A stretch of DNA of 24,442 nucleotides from JALYNX01 sp035292685 (GTDB lineage: Bacteria; Actinomycetota; Acidimicrobiia; Spongiisociales; ZC4RG35). Position 1 is the stretch's first letter. Each line of letters opens with the position of its first letter. The translations under genes were made by a program, and so were the position numbers. Below the pieces are notes generated by a model. That model searched no databases and had not been told where the DNA came from. It saw nothing but the letters and a program-made list of their open reading frames with translations. Positions 8,991 through 16,160 of this stretch are shown one piece after another. The stretch lies in assembly GCA_035292685.1 (NCBI GenBank), contig DATDPP010000041.1:1-24442 (forward strand), read 5' to 3'.

Positions 8991-9035
8991 CTGTACACCT
9001 GTACACCTGTACACCATGAGGTGTATCATGGTGTA
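8991..9035 (+). promoter_or_regulatory. vapBC operator: three tandem 8-bp repeats and a 10-bp perfect inverted repeat
   Basis: Three exact head-to-tail copies of CTGTACAC occupy 8991-9014. They overlap a perfect inverted repeat with 10-bp arms, TACACCATGA at 9010-9019 and TCATGGTGTA at 9026-9035, separated by GGTGTA. The 3' arm touches the vapB ATG at 9036. The half-site TACACC/GGTGTA occurs several times. VapB-VapC complexes usually bind palindromes over their own promoter, so this is very likely the autoregulatory site. It leaves almost no 5' UTR. Confidence 0.75.
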
Positions 9036-9251
9036 ATGAGCAGGACCAACATCGATCTGGACGACAGGCTGGTCGAGATGGCCATGCAGCGATACGGCCT
9101 GCGCACCAAGAAGGAGGCCGTGGACCTGGCGCTGCGAAAGCTGGTCGGCGACGTCATGAGCAAAGAGGAGGCCTTGGCCATGCGCGGATTCGGTTGGGAA
9201 GGCGATCTCGCCGAGATCGGCGGGGTGGTGGTGATCGAGGAGTGGGATTGA
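9036..9251 (+). CDS. vapB: VapB-family antitoxin
   Basis: The 71-aa protein begins MSRTNIDLDDRLVEMAMQRY and continues LRTKKEAVDLALRKLVG. This is the ribbon-helix-helix DNA-binding fold typical of the actinobacterial VapB group that pairs with PIN toxins. The acidic/hydrophobic C-terminus (GVVVIEEWD) is the part expected to occupy the toxin active site. The start is set by the ATG directly after the operator repeats; the longer upstream reading frame is merely open. Its stop overlaps the first codon of vapC (TTGA), so the pair is translationally coupled. Confidence 0.9.
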   Translation: MSRTNIDLDDRLVEMAMQRYGLRTKKEAVDLALRKLVGDVMSKEEALAMRGFGWEGDLAEIGGVVVIEEWD

Positions 9252-9649
9252 ACACCCTTCTCGACACCTCCTCCTGGGTCGAGTACCTGAGAGACACCGG
9301 TAGCGATGTCTGCACAACGGTGGACCGGATGATCGACGAAGACAAACGGATGGCTACCACCGACGTCGTCATAATGGAACTCCTATGCGGCGCGGTAACG
9401 CCAGAGAGGAGGCAGAGGATCTGGGCTCTGATGAACCGGTGCCTCATGCTTCCCACCCGGCCCCTTTTCGACTACGAGATCGCCGCCGAGCTCTTCACTC
9501 GGTGTCGCCAGGTTGGGTTCACCCCGGCCAATACCAACGATCTTCTGATCGCAGCCGTGGCCATTGGGAAAGAGGTGCCGCTGCTCGCTGCCGACGCCGA
9601 CTTCGAGAAGATCGCCGCGGTCTCCAGTCTCTCCCTGGCGTCCGCCTGA
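9248..9649 (+). CDS. vapC: VapC-family PIN-domain ribonuclease toxin
   Basis: The 133-aa PIN domain carries the acidic metal-binding residues Asp6 (LLDTSSW), Glu44 (VIMELLCG), Asp98 (TNDLLIAA) and Asp116/Asp118 (ADADFEKIA). VapC toxins are Mg-dependent endoribonucleases, often cutting tRNA or rRNA; the target cannot be read from sequence. I chose the TTG at 9248 because GAGGAG (9237-9242) sits 5 nt upstream and because TTGA overlaps the vapB stop. A GTG at 9242 is the alternative. All catalytic residues are present, so the toxin looks functional. Confidence 0.92.
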   Translation: MNTLLDTSSWVEYLRDTGSDVCTTVDRMIDEDKRMATTDVVIMELLCGAVTPERRQRIWALMNRCLMLPTRPLFDYEIAAELFTRCRQVGFTPANTNDLLIAAVAIGKEVPLLAADADFEKIAAVSSLSLASA

Positions 9650-9707
9650 CCGCATTCTTCACAACGCTCCCCGTCCTCCTATCGTGGAGGCGCTCCCCAA
9701 GGAACTC

Positions 9708-9935
9708 ATGGCTAAAGACGAAGACGAATACATACGGATGCGTGGCACCGTGGTGAAGATGCTCCCCGACTCCACCTTCGAGGTGAAATTGGAGAGTGGC
9801 TTTGAGCTGCTCGCCAAACCCTCGGGTCGCATGCGCCGCGGCCGGGGGATCCGTGTCCTCCCTGGAGACACGGTCGACGTCGAGGTTTCGACCTATGACC
9901 CCACCCGTGGTCGCATCGTCTGGCGTTACCGCTAA
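9708..9935 (+). CDS. infA: Translation initiation factor IF-1 homologue
   Basis: The 75-aa single OB-fold protein aligns along its whole length with IF-1: a MAK start, RGTVVKMLPDSTFEV, LAKPSGRMRR, IRVLPGDTVDVEVS and the C-terminal YDPTRGRIVWRYR. IF-1 binds the ribosomal A site with IF-2 and IF-3 during initiation. AAGGA at 9699-9703 fixes the ATG at 9708. It is not in the usual infA-rpmJ-rpsM ribosomal cluster, and it diverges from the consensus (KPSGRMRRGRG in place of the common HxSGKMRxxxI region). It may therefore be a second, specialised copy, or simply relocated. The neighbouring vapC ends 58 bp upstream. Confidence 0.88.
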   Translation: MAKDEDEYIRMRGTVVKMLPDSTFEVKLESGFELLAKPSGRMRRGRGIRVLPGDTVDVEVSTYDPTRGRIVWRYR

Positions 9936-9976
9936 ACATCACCCCGGCAACGGAAACCGAATGGGCTTCCCGAGCT

Positions 9977-10114
9977 ATGGAATATGTCACACCCCCATCC
10001 GATGATGTCGGAATGGGGTTGTTAATGAATCTGGTGGCCGGGGTCGCAGGGGCCCTGATGATTGTCATCGGGGTCTACTCGATGGTCGCCATCTGGTGGG
10101 ACGAACTCGACTAG
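9977..10114 (+). CDS. Small single-pass membrane protein (45 aa), unrecognised
   Basis: An ATG at 9977 opens a 45-codon frame ending TAG at 10112-10114. A polar start (MEYVTPPSDD) is followed by one strong hydrophobic helix (about residues 15-41, GLLMNLVAGVAGALMIVIGV) and an acidic end (WWDELD). It lies between infA and the VOC gene in the same direction. The frame composition is coherent, but no clear ribosome site precedes it and I recognise no family. Internal ATGs at 10013 and 10025 are alternative starts. Confidence 0.45.
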   Translation: MEYVTPPSDDVGMGLLMNLVAGVAGALMIVIGVYSMVAIWWDELD

Positions 10115-10144
10115 AGCCATCAACCGACCGGTAGCTTGCGGGGG

Positions 10145-10504
10145 ATGAAGGTATCCACCGTGATCCTGCGGACCTCTGATCTCGACCGGGCGGTCGGATT
10201 CTGGTCAGAAAAGGTCGGTCTCACCCTGCTCGGCCGTCACGAGGCTTTCGCCTTCCTCGATGGTGGCACGATGCAACTCGCACTCAACGCAGTGGATAAC
10301 CCCATCGAGGACCGTTCGATGACGGAGGTTGTGCTCGAAGTCGATGACGTCTCGGCCACCTACCGGGAGATGGCCGATCGCGGTGTTCCCTTCGAGATCG
10401 AACCGAGAGTGGTCACCTCGGATGGGACTCGCAATCTGCTCGCGGCCCACTTCTACGACCCTGATGGGCACGGGGCCAGCATCACCGGCTGGGTCGAAAC
10501 GTGA
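10145..10504 (+). CDS. VOC (glyoxalase/bleomycin-resistance) family protein
   Basis: The 119-aa product shows the paired beta-alpha-beta-beta-beta modules of the vicinal-oxygen-chelate fold: VILRTSDLDRAVGFWSEKVG with FAFLDGGTMQLAL in the first half, TEVVLEVDDVSATYREMADRG and the terminal HFYDPDGHGASITGW in the second. The substrate is unknown; members are metal-dependent lyases, isomerases, dioxygenases or binding proteins. The ATG at 10145 follows a G-rich stretch and is preferred over a TTG at 10136. Its stop overlaps the GTG of the cyclase gene (GTGA), so both are translated from one mRNA. Confidence 0.88.
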   Translation: MKVSTVILRTSDLDRAVGFWSEKVGLTLLGRHEAFAFLDGGTMQLALNAVDNPIEDRSMTEVVLEVDDVSATYREMADRGVPFEIEPRVVTSDGTRNLLAAHFYDPDGHGASITGWVET

Positions 10505-12447
10505 GAGTCTCTGAATCAGATCTCGCTCGTGGTCTCGAGGAGATGAGGAACTACAAGTGGAGCGAGGCACACAGCACGCTGCTCCCGCTGCTCGACGACC
10601 TCGACGCCGATCCCGAGCACCTGGAGAAACTGGCCGAGGCGGCATGGTGGATCGGGAACATCGACGATGCGCTGGCCGCCGGGGATCGAGCCGCAACCGC
10701 CTATTCCGCATCGGGTCGAAACCCGGAGGCAGCCCGAGTCGCAGTCCTTGTGGCCGAGCTATACGGTTGGCGCCTTCAGTCTTCGTTGGCCAGCGGATGG
10801 CGCCGGCGGGCAGCCCTTCTTCTAGACGGACTCGACGAGACTGCGGCCTTGGGGCATCTTCGTCGGCTCGAATCGACTTATGCCTCGGGCTCGGATGAGG
10901 GCCTCAGGCTGGCTCTGGGGCTGGCCATCGAGGTTCAGGAGATTGGGGCCCGCACCGGTGACAGGGATCTCGAGATGCTGGGTCTGCATGATCGCGGTCG
11001 GTATACGGTCGATCTTGGTGAAGCGGAGCTCGGTATGGCAATGATGGAGGAAGCCCTGGTCAGCGTAGTTTCTGGGGAGCTGGGGCCCAAGGTCACCGGC
11101 AGGATCCTCTGCAACACGATCGAGGTCACCGCTTCGACGGCCGACTACAAGAGGGCGACCGAATGGAGCGACCAAACGACGCGCTGGTGCGAGTCCGTGG
11201 GCAATGGCGGCGGGTACCCGGGGGCGTGCCGGGTTCGACGATCCGAATTCATGCGGCTGAGAGGGGCGTGGCCGGCCGCCGAGGCCGAGGCAGATCGGGC
11301 CACCGGCGAGCTCGCCAACATCCGTCCCTACCAAGCGCGAGCCTTCAACGAATTGGGGATGATCCGGCTCAACACGGGCAATCTCGATGGCGCGGAGGAC
11401 GCCTTCATGAAGGCACACTCGCTCGGGCTCAGCCCCATGCCGGGCCTTGCGCTGCTGAAGCTTGCCCGGAAGGACACATCTGAAGCCTGGTCGATGATGC
11501 GGGCCGCGCTGACAGCATCCGACGCCTACTTGGAGCGGGCAAAGCTGATACCCGCGGCCATCGAAATCGCATTGGCCGCCGGAGAGGTTGATGTGGCGAG
11601 AGACCTCACGGCAGAGCTCGCCGAGATTGCCGATCGCTATCGGTCAGACCTGCTGAGCACCTTTGCAACTCAGGGTGAGGGAAGGATTGCGGTCCATGAG
11701 GGGCGGTTTGAAGACTCTATTGCCCCGTTACGAACGGTGGTCGAGCAACTCGTCACCTGGGGCGTTCCCTACGAGGCGGCACGGGCTCGATGCGACCTCG
11801 GGATGGCCATGATCGAGCAAGGTTCTGAGGCCCTTGGTTGGCTTGAGATCAATGAGGCGAAGGCGGCGTTCACCCGATTGGGGGCGGCCGTCGATCTGGA
11901 GCGGATCTCACAGATGGTGGGGCGGGAAGACAAACCGCCGGCACTGCACTCGGTGAACACAATGATGTTCACTGACATCGTGGATTCGACCAAACTGGTG
12001 GGGTTCATCGGGGACGAGTCCTGGGCGGATCTGATCTCCTGGCACGACCGCACGATTCGGACTCTGCTCGATCAGCACCAGGGAACCGAGATCGACCATG
12101 CGGGAGACGGCTTCTTTGTCTCCTTCGATACTCCTGAAGCGGCGCTCGAATGCGCCGCAGAGATCCAGACTGTCTTGCGAAGACACCGAAAGGACTCAGG
12201 ATTCTCGCCCCGGGTGAGGATCGGGGTTCACGTCGGTGAGGTGTTGCAATCGGGAGGCGCGCTCGTCGGCCTCGAGGTGCACACCGCCGCCCGCGTAGCC
12301 GGTGCCGCCGAGGGAGACCAGGTCCTGGTGTCCAAGGCCACCGTTGAGGCGGTTGGAGACAGGTTTCAATTCGGAGCGGGGCAGGAGATCCAGGCAAAGG
12401 GGATAGGCGAGGCCCTCGTCATCCAACCACTTCTGTGGGACGATTGA
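10501..12447 (+). CDS. TPR-type helical repeat protein with C-terminal class III adenylate/guanylate cyclase domain
   Basis: Residues 1 to about 470 of this 648-aa protein are all-helical TPR-like repeats (for example WSEAHSTLLPLLDDL, ARAFNELGMIRLNTGNLDGA), as in MalT/LuxR-type sensor arms. A class III cyclase domain (about 485-645) follows. Metal ligands Asp492 (MFTDIVDST) and Asp536 (HAGDGFF) are 44 residues apart as expected, and AKGIG supplies the likely purine lysine. The transition-state motif reads VHTAARV, with His where classical enzymes have Asn, a substitution I recall in other bacterial homologues. It is cytoplasmic, with no membrane helix. The repeats probably gate cAMP production through protein binding. 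The GTG start overlaps the VOC stop by 4 nt; the cyclic-nucleotide-binding gene follows 63 bp later. Confidence 0.92.
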   Translation: MRVSESDLARGLEEMRNYKWSEAHSTLLPLLDDLDADPEHLEKLAEAAWWIGNIDDALAAGDRAATAYSASGRNPEAARVAVLVAELYGWRLQSSLASGWRRRAALLLDGLDETAALGHLRRLESTYASGSDEGLRLALGLAIEVQEIGARTGDRDLEMLGLHDRGRYTVDLGEAELGMAMMEEALVSVVSGELGPKVTGRILCNTIEVTASTADYKRATEWSDQTTRWCESVGNGGGYPGACRVRRSEFMRLRGAWPAAEAEADRATGELANIRPYQARAFNELGMIRLNTGNLDGAEDAFMKAHSLGLSPMPGLALLKLARKDTSEAWSMMRAALTASDAYLERAKLIPAAIEIALAAGEVDVARDLTAELAEIADRYRSDLLSTFATQGEGRIAVHEGRFEDSIAPLRTVVEQLVTWGVPYEAARARCDLGMAMIEQGSEALGWLEINEAKAAFTRLGAAVDLERISQMVGREDKPPALHSVNTMMFTDIVDSTKLVGFIGDESWADLISWHDRTIRTLLDQHQGTEIDHAGDGFFVSFDTPEAALECAAEIQTVLRRHRKDSGFSPRVRIGVHVGEVLQSGGALVGLEVHTAARVAGAAEGDQVLVSKATVEAVGDRFQFGAGQEIQAKGIGEALVIQPLLWDD

Positions 12448-12510
12448 GGGCCGCATCGATGTTGGTTTGAGGGCTATTCTCGGCTGTTCCACAAGCACGG
12501 GGATTCACAC

Positions 12511-12921
12511 ATGGATGCAGCGCGGCTCGAGTCGATTCCGCTCTTTGCCCAGCTCTCTCGGAAGGGGCGAAAAGCCATTGCCCAGCACGCCGACGAGGTT
12601 CAGCTTGCGCAGGGAACCAAGATCATCGAGGAAGGTGGTGTGGCCTACGAGTTGTTTGTGATCGAGAGTGGAACCGCTGACGTCCTCGATGGTGAGACGG
12701 TCATCGCCCAGATCGGCCCCGGCGATGTCGTGGGCGAGATTGGTTTGCTGCATTATCGCAGGAGAACGGCGAGCGTCGTTGCCACCAGTCCCATCGATGC
12801 CATCGTCATGTTCGGCCCCGAGCTAATGGCCCTGAAGAGTTCGGTGCCACAGGTTTTTGAGGAGTTGGAGCGGTTGATAGCCGAACGAACCGGGAGCGGT
12901 GATCAAAGCTCTGTTGAGTAG
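12511..12921 (+). CDS. Stand-alone cyclic-nucleotide-binding (CNB/Crp-like) domain protein
   Basis: The 136-aa product is a single CNB domain: IPLFAQLSRKGRKAIAQ, then the beta-barrel, then a phosphate-binding cassette GDVVGEIGLLHYRRRTASV with Glu76 and Arg85 in the positions that hold the cyclic nucleotide ribose and phosphate. A short helix and tail follow. There is no DNA-binding helix-turn-helix, so it is not a Crp transcription factor; it may act by protein contact. It follows the cyclase gene directly and shares its strand, suggesting that it senses the cyclase product. Its stop overlaps the GTG of the next gene (TAGTG). Confidence 0.9.
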   Translation: MDAARLESIPLFAQLSRKGRKAIAQHADEVQLAQGTKIIEEGGVAYELFVIESGTADVLDGETVIAQIGPGDVVGEIGLLHYRRRTASVVATSPIDAIVMFGPELMALKSSVPQVFEELERLIAERTGSGDQSSVE

Positions 12922-13613
12922 TGCGTTTGGGCTCTGAAGATCCTCCGCCCGTCGACGTAGAGGTCGAGGTGGTCACCGGTGCCGGGCACCTGGGCGGGCA
13001 TCTCACGATTCCCGAGGACTCGGTGGGGACAGTGGTGTTCGCTCATGGGTCGGGTAGCAGCAGGCACAGCCCACGCAACCAAGAAGTGGCAGAAGCTCTC
13101 AACCGGGCCCGGCTGTCGACACTGCTGTTCGATCTGCTGACACTCGACGAGGAGAGGCGTAGATCCAACGTGTTCGACATAGAGCTCCTGGCCGGCCGAC
13201 TCATGGAAGCGACCGAATGGCTCACCGACTCCCCTCTCTGGTCGCATCAACCCATCGGGTACTTCGGTGCTTCCACCGGGGCGGCGGCCGCATTGTGGGC
13301 GGCTGCCGAGTTCGACACCGCCATCTCCGCCGTGGTGTCGAGGGGGGGTCGACCGGATCTGGCTGCCTCACATCTGGAACGAGTTCGAGCTCCAACACTG
13401 CTCATCGTCGGAGGTCATGACCTGACCGTCCTCGAACTCAACCGATCTGCTCAGGCCCAAATGCGATGCGAGAGCCGGCTCGAGGTGATACCAGGGGCCA
13501 GCCACCTGTTCGAGGAACCCGGTGCGCTGAGCAGAGTCGCCGACCTGAGCCAAGAGTGGTTCACCTCACATTTCCAGTCCCGGGACCGGCCCGACTCGCA
13601 GCTCAACCCTTGA
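12921..13613 (+). CDS. Alpha/beta hydrolase (dienelactone-hydrolase-like)
   Basis: This 230-aa protein has the oxyanion-hole motif FAHGSGSSRHSPRN, nucleophile Ser118 in GASTGAAAAL, acid Asp167 in IVGGHDLTV and His195 in GASHLFEE, the full hydrolase triad. It resembles the compact hydrolases that in actinobacteria are often found next to or fused with phosphoribosyltransferases; no such partner is here. The substrate is unknown. The GTG at 12921 overlaps the CNB stop, so translation is coupled. Its 3' end overlaps the convergent rtcB gene by 11 bp. Confidence 0.88.
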   Translation: MRLGSEDPPPVDVEVEVVTGAGHLGGHLTIPEDSVGTVVFAHGSGSSRHSPRNQEVAEALNRARLSTLLFDLLTLDEERRRSNVFDIELLAGRLMEATEWLTDSPLWSHQPIGYFGASTGAAAALWAAAEFDTAISAVVSRGGRPDLAASHLERVRAPTLLIVGGHDLTVLELNRSAQAQMRCESRLEVIPGASHLFEEPGALSRVADLSQEWFTSHFQSRDRPDSQLNP

Positions 13614-15027
13614 CCACCCCGACCGGCCGCAGTCGGGCCACTTTGGCGGCGAGATTCGCCCGGGCGCACACGTCGGCTACCTCGTCGACATCCTTGTAGG
13701 CGTAGGGCGCCTCCTCGGAGAGGAGCCGGATCGATCCGGGCCGCACCGAGATCCCCTCGGCTTCGAGATGGTCTCGCACCGCTCTCCCCGATTCTCGTTG
13801 CTTGGCCTGCTTGCGGCTCATGACTCTTCCCGCTCCGTGGGCTGCGGAGTCGAACGCCGGGTTGTCGGCGACGCCGCGGAGCACCCAGGAGGCGGTCCCC
13901 ATGGATCCTGGCACCAAGACCGGCTGGCCGACCGGTGTGAGGTCTTCGGGCAGATCCGGATGGCCGGGACCGAAGGCCCGTGTCGCACCCTTGCGGTGCA
14001 CACACAGCTGCACTGGGCGTCCTTCCACCTGGTGGGTTTCGATCTTGGCCAGGTTGTGGGCCACGTCGTAGACGAGACGCATCCCCATTCGTTCCGGGGA
14101 GATGCCAAGTGCATCGGCGAAGGCCTCCCGCGCCGCGTGGGCCAGCACGTGGCGGTTGGCCCACGCAAAATTGGCCGAGGCCGCCATCACCGCGAGATAC
14201 TCCTGGCCTTCGGCCGACTGCACCGGCACGCAGGCCAGCTGTCGGTCGGGCACGGTGATGCCGTGTCGGCTCATCGCGGGGCCCATGAGGCGAAGCTGAT
14301 CGGTGCAGCTCTGATGACCCAGCCCACGGGAGCCGCAATGCAGCATCACGACCAACATGCCCGGGGCGAGGCCGAACACCTCGGCCGCGTTCGGGTCGTG
14401 AATCTGGTCGACCACTTGTATCTCGAGGAAGTGGTTTCCGGCGCCCAGTGAGCCCAGCTGTCCTCGTCCGCGAGCGATGGCATGATCGCTGACCACCGAT
14501 GGGTCGGCACCGGTCGAGGTTCCTCGTTCCTCGCATCGTTCCAGGTCGCTCTGCCAGCCGTACCCGGCGTCTACGGCCGCCGCCGCCCCTCTTAGCAAGA
14601 CTTCGGGCAGGAGATCGGCCGCGGCGATCGCTCCCTTGCCCAATCCGCGGGGAATCCGAAGGTCGAGATTGGCCATGATCGCCTCCCGATGCCGCTCGAA
14701 GTCGGCCTCGGTGAGATTCGAGGCGAGCAGTCGGACCCCACAGCAGATGTCGAAACCGACCCCACCGGGGGATACCACACCTCCCTCCTCGATAGAGGTC
14801 GCGGCCACCCCTCCGATCGGGAAGCCGTAACCCCAGTGGATGTCGGGCATGGCAAGGGATGCCTTCTGTATCCCGGGCAGGTGAGCCACGTTGGCCACTT
14901 GGTCCAGCGCTCGCTCCTCCCGCACCAACTCCATCAGCGCCTCAGAGGCGAAGATGATCCCGGGCACTGCCATCCCGTCTCTGGCAGGGAGCTCCCAGAC
15001 CACATCCGAGAGCCGTCGGTACTCCAT
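13603..15027 (-). CDS. rtcB: RtcB RNA-splicing ligase (3'-phosphate/5'-OH)
   Basis: The product is a 474-aa RtcB with all expected active-site elements: Asp93 and Cys96 in GFDICCGVR (metal ligands), His in LGAGNHFLE, LHCGSRGLGHQ and YDVAHNLAK, and the guanylylated His in SAAHGAGRVMSR. RtcB joins RNA 3'-phosphate or 2',3'-cyclic phosphate ends to 5'-OH ends using GTP and Mn(II), for tRNA splicing or RNA repair. The ATG at 15027 is preferred because AAGGTGG lies just upstream; a GTG at 15054 would add nine residues. It follows the archease gene by about 45 bp, an operon reflecting their known cooperation. No rtcR or rtcA is visible. Confidence 0.95.
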   Translation of the reverse strand: MEYRRLSDVVWELPARDGMAVPGIIFASEALMELVREERALDQVANVAHLPGIQKASLAMPDIHWGYGFPIGGVAATSIEEGGVVSPGGVGFDICCGVRLLASNLTEADFERHREAIMANLDLRIPRGLGKGAIAAADLLPEVLLRGAAAAVDAGYGWQSDLERCEERGTSTGADPSVVSDHAIARGRGQLGSLGAGNHFLEIQVVDQIHDPNAAEVFGLAPGMLVVMLHCGSRGLGHQSCTDQLRLMGPAMSRHGITVPDRQLACVPVQSAEGQEYLAVMAASANFAWANRHVLAHAAREAFADALGISPERMGMRLVYDVAHNLAKIETHQVEGRPVQLCVHRKGATRAFGPGHPDLPEDLTPVGQPVLVPGSMGTASWVLRGVADNPAFDSAAHGAGRVMSRKQAKQRESGRAVRDHLEAEGISVRPGSIRLLSEEAPYAYKDVDEVADVCARANLAAKVARLRPVGVVKG

Positions 15028-15072
15028 GCCCCCACCTTGGTGCGTCGAAACCACCTCGGTTAGGGCCGAAGG

Positions 15073-15486
15073 TCAGACATCGAAATACACCCGGGCGTAC
15101 CACCCACCGTCTCTCTCCTCCGCTACAAGATCATGGAAGGTGACTGCCTTGATCGGCGGGCCCTCGGGTTCGACAGCACCGACCGGGACGCCTCCGGCCT
15201 CCACCGATACCGCGAGCTCGTCCCGATCCATCTCCACCCGGAAGTCGCAAAAGACGAGATCCTCTATCTCAGAGTGGAAGAGCAGTTCGGACAGGGTGTC
15301 GACCACCAGATCCTCGGGAGTGGGCGCCTCGACTCTCAGGGTGATCCAGCGCTGGGCCGCCGACGGCTCGATGGTCGCTTCGAGCCCGAACATGCCCAAC
15401 AACAACTCGCGTATCAGGGAGGCCAGCGAATCGGCGGTGGCCTCGATCCCGGTATCGGCGGTATGAGCGAGTACCCGGTGGGCCAT
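15073..15486 (-). CDS. Archease, RtcB activator
   Basis: The 137-aa protein begins MAHRVLAHTADTGIEATADS, the archease signature with the metal-binding Asp. It continues with LVVDTLSELLFHSE and ends ARVYFDV; the terminal Asp region is also part of the metal site. Archease promotes RtcB guanylylation and multiple turnover, and the gene lies directly upstream of rtcB. The ATG at 15486 is chosen over a TTG at 15492. No ribosome site is seen, but TTTATAGG about 10-15 nt upstream could act as a -10, giving a very short leader. Confidence 0.93.
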   Translation of the reverse strand: MAHRVLAHTADTGIEATADSLASLIRELLLGMFGLEATIEPSAAQRWITLRVEAPTPEDLVVDTLSELLFHSEIEDLVFCDFRVEMDRDELAVSVEAGGVPVGAVEPEGPPIKAVTFHDLVAEERDGGWYARVYFDV

Positions 15487-15492
15487 GATCAA

Positions 15493-15741
15493 GAAGAGCC
15501 TATAAAGCGAACTCTCTTTGCAGTTCCCCGCATCGAGTGTTGCCGGTTTCCGACGCCCTAGCCGTTTCTCAGCTGGATTCGATCCAACTCCCGGTTCGCC
15601 TCATAGGCTCTTCCAAGCGTATGGTGCCGTCCGTGGCGGAGCCTCGGTAGGGCCGAAAGTCCCGCTTTTCGTTTCGTCCACACGCGTTACGACGTAATCG
15701 CCTCCTTCAAGGCTGACGAATCGTTAGGTAACCAGGCGGTG
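15493..15741. other. Intergenic region between archease and tRNA-fMet
   Basis: I see no convincing coding frame or stable repeat here. It should contain the leftward archease-rtcB promoter near 15495-15535 and, at its right edge, the approach to the rightward tRNA promoter. Confidence 0.5.
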
Positions 15742-15770
15742 TTGTCGTAGGGCTCGACCTGCCATAGAAT
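15742..15770 (+). promoter_or_regulatory. Promoter of tRNA-fMet
   Basis: TTGTCG (15742-15747) and TAGAAT (15765-15770) are separated by exactly 17 bp, and the mature tRNA begins 15 bp after the -10 box. This is a textbook housekeeping-sigma arrangement. Confidence 0.75.
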
Positions 15771-15784
15771 CAACTCTCCATCGA

Positions 15785-15860
<76 letters not shown>

Positions 15861-15861
<1 letters not shown>

Positions 15862-15901
15862 AACGAAAAACCCTTGCACCGCAAGGGTTTTTCGTTTGTT
15901 T
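15861..15901 (+). terminator. Intrinsic terminator of tRNA-fMet, perfect 17-bp stem
   Basis: AAACGAAAAACCCTTGC (15861-15877) pairs perfectly with 15881-15897 around an ACC loop. The right arm ends in a T-rich run (TTTTTCGTTTGTTT). Because both arms carry A/T tracts it should work in both directions. It overlaps the last base of the CCA end. Confidence 0.9.
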
Positions 15902-15945
15902 GGGCATTCTGCATAGGTGACAACTCGTCGGGTTGTAGGCAGGCC

Positions 15946-15964
15946 CTGGTGCCCGACTGGTGTC
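15946..15964 (+). repeat. Arm-site-like direct repeat, left copy
   Basis: CTGGTGCCCGACTGGTGTC contains CTGGTGCC and CTGGTGTC spaced 11 bp start to start. The same 19-bp arrangement, 17/19 identical and in the same orientation, occurs at 23264-23282. It lies about 119 bp inside the tRNA core copy. Integrase arm-type sites have this form, but the assignment is inference. Confidence 0.5.
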
Positions 15965-16115
15965 CATTGAATCCCTTGTGGTTATTGGCCTTTCGTTGAT
16001 ATGTGGGCTTGCGCGCGGTGGCGCCCGGAGGTTGGCGGATGGGCACCAGCGCTGGTCAGGGGCTGTAAGCGCATGGTGAGGACAGTGTTCGGGTAGTTGG
16101 TCGTACGGCTGCTTG

Positions 16116-16151
16116 GGGCGAGAGCCCGGGTATTTGCCCAAGCTCTCGCCC
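16116..16151. terminator. Hairpin after the Kelch gene, possible terminator
   Basis: GGGCGAGAGC (16116-16125) pairs perfectly with GCTCTCGCCC (16142-16151); the 16-nt loop can form a smaller GGG/CCC stem. It begins 9 bp beyond the stop codon of the leftward Kelch gene. There is no T-run, so any termination would not be of the classical intrinsic type. Confidence 0.5.
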
Positions 16152-16160
16152 ACTGAATCG

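Larger units (their letters stand above)
15902..16160. other. Non-coding left end of the putative integrated segment
   Basis: No credible gene is present. A minus-strand frame crossing the tRNA (ending GAGFEPATFGL) is a familiar tRNA-derived artefact. The stretch contains the paired direct repeats at 15946-15964, a small hairpin ACAAC/GTTGT near 15920-15936 and a 10-bp-arm hairpin at 16116-16151. Confidence 0.5.

Noticed and set aside
9676..9690. CCTCC/GGAGG hairpin upstream of infA as a regulatory structure
   Set aside because: The stem is only 5 bp, which is expected by chance in GC-rich DNA.
13768..14451. 227-aa plus-strand frame
   Set aside because: It lies wholly antisense to rtcB, which has all its active-site motifs; high GC creates long open shadows.
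15902..16160. Search for an integrase or integrase remnant next to the tRNA
   Set aside because: No frame with tyrosine- or serine-recombinase motifs was found here or elsewhere between 15862 and 23391.
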